DNA of 64,000 nucleotides, from positions 186,001 to 250,000 of the forward strand of contig JAHDXO010000001.1 of assembly GCA_023382975.1 (NCBI GenBank), written 5' to 3'. Made by a program: the position numbers and the translations under genes. The DNA is from Pirellulaceae bacterium. Its GTDB lineage: Bacteria > Planctomycetota > Planctomycetia > Pirellulales > Pirellulaceae. How positions within the stretch are numbered: position 1 is the first letter of the stretch; every line of letters begins with the position of its first letter. Of this stretch, positions 58,901-64,000 are shown piece by piece. Under the pieces are notes generated by a model. The model made no database searches and had not been told where the DNA came from. It was given only the letters and a program-made list of their open reading frames with translations.

Positions 58901-61900
58901 GTATACACGATCTCCCCGGTCGTTGCATTGAACGTCACCGAACCGCCCCGCTGACTGACCGAATCGACGGTCACCATCCGGATCGTCTGGCCCGATTCGT
59001 CGTCTCCGGTCCCGTCGGGCGCCGGCGGTCCCGGCAGATCGTTCTCAATCAGTTCGTCGGCCGTGATCGGCAGCTCGCCGTCCTCGGCAATCGTAAACGT
59101 GTCGGGATTGGCAACCGGCGGATTGTTCACGAACGTGACGGCGATCACCACCGATCCCGTACCCGTCAACGGTCCGCCCGCACCGCTGTTGCCCAAATCG
59201 TTGACCACGGCGGTCAACGTGTCGGTGCCGTTGAAATTCAGCAGCCCGCGGTAGGTCAGGCCGGCGGCCAGCGTGGCGTTGACGGCGGCCGGGGTGCCCG
59301 TCAGGATCAGCGACCCCGAACCATTTCCCACAATCGCGGCCGGCAGCAATCCACCGGGCACGTTCGTTCCGACGGTCAGCGTGCCGTGCGCCGCATTCAG
59401 CGTCAATCGCACGTTCAGGTTGTTCGGCGTGGCTTCGACGTCGAACACCGAGACCGCGTTTCCGTTGGCTTGGCTAAGCGTCAGGTCCATGTTCTCCGCC
59501 ACGGTCTGAGCCCCCGGCAGCGTCACGGTGGGCGCATCGTTGATCGAGTTGACCGTGATCGTCAGCGTCTGCTGGACCTCTCGCGGACCGCCGCTGCCGG
59601 TGTGTCCTTGATCGTTCGCGGTGATCGTCAACACCACGTTGCCATGATCATTCGGCAGCGGTTGGTAACGGACGCCGGCCGGATCGGCCAGGGTCGCATT
59701 GATCTCGGCGACACTGCCGGTCAGCGTCACCAGGCCGCTGCCGTTGTTCGTGATGGCCGCTCCGCCCGTCACGCCCGCAGCCGCCGTCAACACTCCGCGC
59801 GGCACTTGCAGCGTAACGACGATCGGCTGATTGCCGGAATCGGGATCGGTGACCCGGATTCCGAAGATGCCGAAGGCCACGTCCTCGTTGGTCGTCTGGG
59901 GTCCGGGCGATGTGATCGCCGGAGGATCGTTCACCGCCGCGATGTCGATCGTGACGGTCATCGAGTCCGTACCCACGCCACCGGCGCCGGTCGCGCCCTG
60001 ATCGCTGGCCTCGATGGCCAACTCGGCCTTGCCGGTAAACCCGGCATCGGGCCGGAAGATGAAACCGTTGACTTGGGTCAGCGTGGCGTTGATCTGGCCG
60101 GGCGTGGCCTGCAGCGTGACGCGGTCCGTACCGCTGCCCGAAATCTGCGACGCGACCAGTCCACCCGGCAGACCCGCCATCACCTCCAAGCGGCCGTTGG
60201 TCACCGACATGGTGACGATCAGCGCGCCGCCCACGGTCTCGATGACATCCGGATCGAGGATGTCGATCGTGCGAATGTTCAGCGGCTGGTTCTCGCCGGC
60301 GCCGGAAATCTCAACCGGCTGGGCCGGATTGCTGACCCCGTCCAACCGAATGTCCGGTGGATCGTTGACCGCGGTCACCTGGACATTGACCGTCCCCACG
60401 ACGTCCGCCGCACTCGGGCTCCCGCCCGTGACGCCGCGGTCGTTGACTGTCACCCGCAACTGGGCCGCTCCGTTGTAGTTCGGATTCGGCTGGAATCGCA
60501 GTCCGTTCAACGCCGCGTTGGTCGCGGCGACGTCCGCCTGGAATGTGACTTGGCTGGTGCCCAGTCCCGTCAGGTTAGCAAGGCCCCCGGTGTTGACCAC
60601 CGTCAGCGTGCCGTTGGTGGCCAGCAGCGACACCTGCAGCATCGCGCCCGGCGTTTCGAACAAGTCCACGTCGGTGACGACGATCGCATTGCTGGTCGCC
60701 GGTCCGAAGACCAGTCCGATGTCTTCCGGTACGATCTGGGCGATCGGCATGGCGACCGTCGGCGGATCGTTGACCGGGCTGACGTTGATCGTGACCGTCG
60801 CGTTTCCGGTCAACGGCGGGCTGGGCTGCGCCGGATTGGCGGGATCGCCTCCAGTATGGCCCTGGTCGTTGATCGTCACGGCCAGTCGGACCAACCCGTC
60901 GGTCGCGGAAGCGATCGCGTAGTTCAAGCGGTTGAAGTTGCCGTCGGGCACTTCGTAGCGCACGCCTGCGGTCAGCGTGGTGTTCAGCTCCGTCAAGTTG
61001 CCCGTCAGGGTCAGGCGGACCACGCGCCCGTTGGTATCCTGGACAGCCACGATTCGCCCGGCCGGAACGCCGCCGCTGGGCTGCGTAACGCTCAAGCGGC
61101 CCGTGCCCGCCGGGATTTCCAGCGTCAGTACCAACATGCTGCCCGCGGTTTCGGCCACATCCACGTCGGCCACGCGCAGATCGGTGATCAAGACCGATGC
61201 CCCCGAACCTTCGCTCAGCAGCCGAGTCGGGATCGTCAGACTAGCCGTCGGTGCATCGTTCACCGGGACCACCGTGATCGGCACGGTCGCCGTCACGTCG
61301 ATGCCGTTGGCGTACGGGCCGTCGCCGGTGTTCCCCTGGTCATTCACCACTGCCGTCAGGATTACGTTCTGGTTGTTGTTGCGGGTATTGTTGAAATCCC
61401 CGTCGGGCACCGTATAGGTCACGCCCGTCGCACTGGCCAGGATCGCATTGATCTGGGCCTGCGGTCCGACCAACACGATCGACGTGCTGTTGTTGCCGGT
61501 AATCGTCACTCCGGCGACTCCCGTCGCAACCTGCAGCGACCCGGCGCCGGCCGGAATCGACAGCGTCAACCGTACCGGCAGCGTCCCCGCGTCCACATCG
61601 TCGATCGACAGACCGCCGACCGCGACCGAGGCGCCAACGCCTTCGTTCACCGATTGCGCACCCGGCACGTTGCTGAAGTAGGCCGGATCGTTGATCGGCA
61701 TGACGCTGATCGGAATGGTCAGCGTCGCCGTCAGATTGTCCGAGGTGGCCCCCGGCGGACGCTTGCCTGTGAACCCGTGGTCCTCGGCCAAGACCGCCAA
61801 TTGATCGAGTCCGCTCCAGTTCGCCGCCGGCACGTATCGCAAGCCGGTCGAGTTCAGCAGCGTCGTGCTGATCGCGTTGGGCGTGCCGGTCAACGTCACC

Positions 61901-64000
61901 GTTCGGTTGCCGTTGCTGTACGCGATGTTCCCCGCGCCCACCCCGCCCGACACCGTGGGACGTACCACGAGCGTCCCTTGAGTGACCGACAACGTGACCG
62001 TCACAAAACCATTGGTCGTCTCCATCGTATCGACGTCGGCAACGCTCAACTGGATATACGCATTCGGCGACTCCTCGTCGAACACCCGCGTTCCCGGCAA
62101 CGTGTCCAACACCGGATAGTCGTTGACGGCTGCGATCGTCAGCGGAATCGGCGCGCTGTGGGTCAGCGGACCGCCGATGCCGATGTTGCCGTTGTCGTTG
62201 GCCAGGATCACAACGGTGTCGGTCCCGTTGAAATTCAAGTTGCCGCGGTAGCGGACGCCGTTGGCGGCTGCCAGCGTCGTATTGATCTGGGTCAGCGTGC
62301 CGTTCACCGTGACCACGCCCGTGCCGTTGTTCGTGACGCGGGTCGAGTCCACGCCGCCCGGTACGTCGGTCCGAACGGTCAGCCGCCCGTTGGTGGCCGA
62401 TAGGGTGACCGTCATGTTCACGACGCCCGCCGCAGCGTCCACGTCGGTAATCGTAATGCCCGCCAGCGACAGGTCGACATCCTCGTCCACGATGCGGTTG
62501 GTCACAGCGGACACATCGACCACCGGCGCGTCGTTGACGGCTTGAACGGTGATGGGCACCGTCTTGCTGTCGGACAACGCGCTGCCGGGCGTGCCGAAGT
62601 TCCCCAGGTCGTTGACGGAGACCGACAAGGTGTCCGGCCCGTTGTAGTTCAGATTTCCGCGGTAGATCATCCCGCTCAAAGCCGTGTTGATGGCTCCGGG
62701 CGTACCGCGGAACGTCATCGTGGTGTCGGAGTCGCCGTCACCCGCGAGGAACGTCAGTCCGGCCGCGCCGTTCAATGTCAAACGGCCTTGCAACACACTC
62801 AGCGTCACTTGGACTTCCATCGTCGGATTCAACGGCCCCCGGGCATCCACCGCCTCGTAGTCGGGCTCGAAGATCGACAATCCCGTGATGACGTGGTTCT
62901 GGTCTTCCAACGCCGTGCGGGCCCCAGGCGACACGATCACCGGGGCGTCGTTCACCGCCGTGACCGTAATGGGAATCGTGGCCGATCCCGTCAGCGCATC
63001 GTTCGCGTAGGATCCGAAACTGCCGCGGCCGTCCCGGTTGCGGCCGTCGTCGTTCACCCGGATCACCACCGCCTCGTCGATCGCCGCCGACCCGGTGGTG
63101 TAGAAATTCAAGTTGCCGGTGTAGGTCACCCCGTTGGTCGCGGCCAGGGTGGCGTTCACCTGCGCGACCGTGCCGAACAGGATTACCTGGCTGCTGTTGT
63201 TGTTCACGATGTCCACGGCGACCACGCCGCCGAGGACGTTCGGCAGCACGTTGATCCGGCCGTTGCCGGCGCTCAACGTCACCTCGACCTGGGCGTTCAA
63301 GGGCCGAGGCAGCACGCGATCCGCGCCCACCCGTCCATTCCACTCGTCCAAGTCGCTGACCGTAATGCCCGTCAGCGCCAGCGTTCCCTCTTCGACCACC
63401 GTCGTGTTGACCACGCCGGAAGTATCGACCACAGGCCGATCGTTGATCGGCAACACCGTGATGTCCACCGTCTCGGTCACCGTCAGGTTTCCAGCCGCTG
63501 GATCGATGTCCGAGTTGCCCAAGTCCTCGAAGGTCACCGTCAACACGTCCGGCACGGGCGCCGCGAAACTGGGCAGCCCCGAGTTGTAATCCAACAGGCC
63601 CTGATAGCGTACGTTCCCTTCGCTCAAAGCGGCCAGCAACGCGTCCATGCTGCCAGTCAGGACGATCGTATCCGTGTTCGCGCCGGTGTAGCCGGCCAAG
63701 CCGCTGGCATCGTCCAACCACAACGTCCCATGCACCACCGACATCGTCACTTGGCCCAACCAAGCCGGATCGTAGACCACCGTATCGCCGTCGACGACCA
63801 AACTGCTGCGCGCGTCCACGTCGAACACGACGAACGCCGGCAGAGCCAGCACGGCGTCTTCGTCCACCGTCTGCGGCCCCGGAACCGTCAACTGCGGCTC
63901 GTCCTGAATCGGATTGACCGTGATCAGCACCGTGTCCGTCGCCGTCAACGCGCCCGCGCCCGGATCGATATCCGTATTGCCCAGGTCGTCGATCGTGATC
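55975..64000 (-). CDS. Second giant cadherin-repeat surface protein with dockerin, 5' end off the right edge
   Basis: The frame is open from the right edge (64000) to the stop at 55975, so the N-terminus lies outside; about 2675 residues are visible. It consists of about 15 cadherin-like tandem-95 repeats and three 'PPVA.ND.ytTs' (VCBS/Big-type) variants, e.g. 'NDAPVVTAPASATVDEDVPQ', then a dockerin-type pair of calcium loops ('NADVTGDGFLSPLDALTLIN' and 'DPDGDNAITPSDVILVINAL') at about 56370-56560. The tail after the dockerin begins 'GGEGEA' and ends in an acidic helix ('ESLDDIAHAASGAGEYESAV'). A similar tail follows the dockerin of the neighbouring protein. It is on the same strand as that gene, 472 bp upstream. 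It is probably secreted and cell-surface attached; role unknown. Confidence 0.93.
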   Translation of the reverse strand, partial: ITIDDLGNTDIDPGAGALTATDTVLITVNPIQDEPQLTVPGPQTVDEDAVLALPAFVVFDVDARSSLVVDGDTVVYDPAWLGQVTMSVVHGTLWLDDASGLAGYTGANTDTIVLTGSMDALLAALSEGNVRYQGLLDYNSGLPSFAAPVPDVLTVTFEDLGNSDIDPAAGNLTVTETVDITVLPINDRPVVDTSGVVNTTVVEEGTLALTGITVSDLDEWNGRVGADRVLPRPLNAQVEVTLSAGNGRINVLPNVLGGVVAVDIVNNNSSQVILFGTVAQVNATLAATNGVTYTGNLNFYTTGSAAIDEAVVIRVNDDGRNRDGRGSFGSYANDALTGSATIPITVTAVNDAPVIVSPGARTALEDQNHVITGLSIFEPDYEAVDARGPLNPTMEVQVTLSVLQGRLTLNGAAGLTFLAGDGDSDTTMTFRGTPGAINTALSGMIYRGNLNYNGPDTLSVSVNDLGNFGTPGSALSDSKTVPITVQAVNDAPVVDVSAVTNRIVDEDVDLSLAGITITDVDAAAGVVNMTVTLSATNGRLTVRTDVPGGVDSTRVTNNGTGVVTVNGTLTQINTTLAAANGVRYRGNLNFNGTDTVVILANDNGNIGIGGPLTHSAPIPLTIAAVNDYPVLDTLPGTRVFDEESPNAYIQLSVADVDTMETTNGFVTVTLSVTQGTLVVRPTVSGGVGAGNIAYSNGNRTVTLTGTPNAISTTLLNSTGLRYVPAANWSGLDQLAVLAEDHGFTGKRPPGATSDNLTATLTIPISVMPINDPAYFSNVPGAQSVNEGVGASVAVGGLSIDDVDAGTLPVRLTLSIPAGAGSLQVATGVAGVTITGNNSTSIVLVGPQAQINAILASATGVTYTVPDGDFNNTRNNNQNVILTAVVNDQGNTGDGPYANGIDVTATVPITVVPVNDAPTASLTIPTRLLSEGSGASVLITDLRVADVDVAETAGSMLVLTLEIPAGTGRLSVTQPSGGVPAGRIVAVQDTNGRVVRLTLTGNLTELNTTLTAGVRYEVPDGNFNRLNYAIASATDGLVRLAVTINDQGHTGGDPANPAQPSPPLTGNATVTINVSPVNDPPTVAMPIAQIVPEDIGLVFGPATSNAIVVTDVDLFETPGAMLQVSLLATNGTLTVVNTGGLANLTGLGTSQVTFQADVAATNAALNGLRFQPNPNYNGAAQLRVTVNDRGVTGGSPSAADVVGTVNVQVTAVNDPPDIRLDGVSNPAQPVEISGAGENQPLNIRTIDILDPDVIETVGGALIVTMSVTNGRLEVMAGLPGGLVASQISGSGTDRVTLQATPGQINATLTQVNGFIFRPDAGFTGKAELAIEASDQGATGAGGVGTDSMTVTIDIAAVNDPPAITSPGPQTTNEDVAFGIFGIRVTDPDSGNQPIVVTLQVPRGVLTAAAGVTGGAAITNNGSGLVTLTGSVAEINATLADPAGVRYQPLPNDHGNVVLTITANDQGHTGSGGPREVQQTLTITVNSINDAPTVTLPGAQTVAENMDLTLSQANGNAVSVFDVEATPNNLNVRLTLNAAHGTLTVGTNVPGGLLPAAIVGNGSGSLILTGTPAAVNATLAAGLTYRGLLNFNGTDTLTAVVNDLGNSGAGGPLTGTGSVVIAVTFVNNPPVANPDTFTIAEDGELPITADELIENDLPGPPAPDGTGDDESGQTIRMVTVDSVSQRGGSVTFNATTGEIVYTPLPNFNGTDTFTYVIDDGDPASTARGTVTITVTAVNDPPIANSVGFNTDEDIVLTLTPGQIIGNDLEGPAAPAGTLDDESGQTLTLVSVDSTSQRGGTITFVGGQVRYTPPANGNQLNFPGDGLDRFTYRVTDNGLTNGVLDPRDAVGTVTITVAAVNDAPVVTAPASATVDEDVPQAIAGIAINDIDAGEGTTAGNLTVTFAVSQGRVTINTTVPGGVSGVLNNGTGLVTVSATPAQLAATLSHPSGLVYLSNLNYNGTDQLVINVNDAGQTGKGGPLAASRTVTITVRAVNDPPVLTLSTTTQNGTEDTPLTLAAMSVADVDAGNGKLQVRLSVQHGRLTVNTTVAGGVLASDVTGNGTRELVMLGTLTALNTTLNTARAVTYSPDQDFFGQDVVAVTLDDQGLTGLPGALEDRRLLTISLANVNDPPVANNDPSSGAPPFDIDKNSVLVVAGRGVLDNDVDVDDPTTPGGQIQVHGTDSTGVYRPTSTRGVTVQVNADGTFTYDPRGIASLAALRPGQSAVDTFQYRAVDGEGAISNWATVTITVTGANNPPVAVNDLYTTSDNVLLDTTTNILAPSVLANDSDPEGDPLQVVVTSSDATSTLGARITFLANGNFTYDPRVSQTLAALQVGDPPLTDTFRYTVTDGVLTSQATVTITVNGGNTPPVAVDDLFTTSERAPLAINAPGVLVNDFDVDSDTITAIPETGFSQLGGTFRIFADGSISYDPTTSLTLRSLNDGQTADDQFSYRITDEQGGQATGRVTVTVTGITDPPYQNPVWNADVTGDGFLSPLDALTLINYINGNGVGVLAPGRTTPPFLDPDGDNAITPSDVILVINALNNQAANPTVGGEGEAAEDLGAAAQPLSGSADSPVSIGVETIVVGAVDPASIAVSEAQWTTATANPLTSTNAVVGNSIDSAAIADEPATRDAQRVSQWTDVWGEDESLDDIAHAASGAGEYESAVDEVFSELFR
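56370..56560 (-). other. Dockerin-type domain of giant protein 2
   Basis: Two EF-hand-like loops, 'DVTGDGFLSPLDALTLINYI' and 'DPDGDNAITPSDVILVINAL', with a 20-residue spacer. The arrangement and the position before a 'GEGEA' tail match the dockerin of the neighbouring giant protein. Confidence 0.85.
56600..64000 (-). repeat. Tandem cadherin-like repeat array, giant protein 2
   Basis: About 18 repeats in the visible part, spaced at about 100-150 residues, each starting 'V.A.VNDPP' or 'NDAPV'. Some ('NDPPIANSVGFNTDEDIVL', 'NTPPVAVDDLFTTSERAPL') belong to a shorter Big/VCBS-like type near the C-terminus. Confidence 0.88.

Noticed and set aside
57466..62403. A 1645-codon open frame on the plus strand opposite the second giant gene
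   Set aside because: It has Arg/His/Gly-rich, compositionally odd translation and no family features. Stops are avoided because the opposite strand uses a restricted codon set in its repeats. The minus-strand frame has clear cadherin-like and dockerin domains.

Overview
The window looks like chromosomal DNA from a planctomycete, most likely of the Pirellula/Rhodopirellula type. The evidence is a DUF1549/DUF1553 plus DUF1501 gene pair, a 'LEKLEDRMLLA' N-terminal motif and dockerin-type C-termini on giant secreted proteins, a planctomycete/verrucomicrobium-type (PV) bacterial microcompartment operon, a membrane-anchored DtxR-FeoA fusion beside feoB, and high-GC DNA in which long open frames occur opposite real genes. 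I saw no rRNA, tRNA, CRISPR array, IS element or phage gene.

Layout. 1-4.8 kb (minus): DUF1549/DUF1553 protein, DUF1501 protein and a partial PPC-domain protein, probably one operon. 5.1-6.3 kb (plus): a small unknown ORF and a Tat-exported xylose-isomerase-like protein. 6.3-9.5 kb (minus): FmdB-type zinc ribbon, RimB-like aspartic peptidase, RimK-RCK_C ATP-grasp fusion and WD40 protein. 9.6-10.3 kb (plus): nnrE. 10.3-13.2 kb (minus): Ser/Thr kinase, thioredoxin lipoprotein, Rieske ferredoxin and tandem-GNAT protein; the last three overlap as GTGA/ATGA. 13.4-14.8 kb (plus): mono-haem cytochrome protein.

14.9-22.4 kb (minus) is a complete-looking PV-type microcompartment operon. In transcription order it encodes a DeoR regulator, PduL, two BMC-H shell hexamers, acetate kinase, a BMC-P vertex protein, CoA-acylating aldehyde dehydrogenase, a second vertex protein, an encapsulation-tagged unknown, a third vertex protein and a class II aldolase. 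By family logic the aldolase splits a deoxysugar phosphate (fuculose- or rhamnulose-1-P) to lactaldehyde, the dehydrogenase makes an acyl-CoA, PduL makes the acyl-phosphate, and the kinase makes ATP. Four cargo proteins carry amphipathic encapsulation-peptide-like helices. A clear palindromic operator candidate lies upstream of the regulator.

22.8-28.1 kb (plus): a redoxin/cytochrome/copper-monooxygenase-like protein, then the DtxR-FeoA fusion and FeoB, with a perfect 16-bp palindrome upstream. 28.2-33.1 kb (plus): tssK, tssL, a short TssM-like protein with a degenerate P-loop, a small unknown and a FliA/WhiG-like sigma factor. No sheath, Hcp, VgrG or ClpV gene is present, so this is a partial or atypical type VI-like membrane/baseplate module.

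33.1-64 kb (minus) is filled by two giant mosaic cell-surface proteins: one complete (7472 aa) and one running off the right edge (more than 2670 aa visible). Both have tandem cadherin-like repeats, a dockerin near the C-terminus and a related C-terminal tail. The larger one also holds a degenerate matrixin-like domain, beta-helix and PPC domains, a choice-of-anchor-L-like domain, a GEVED domain and about 15 copies of a small 'FEFD' module that I do not recognise as a named family.
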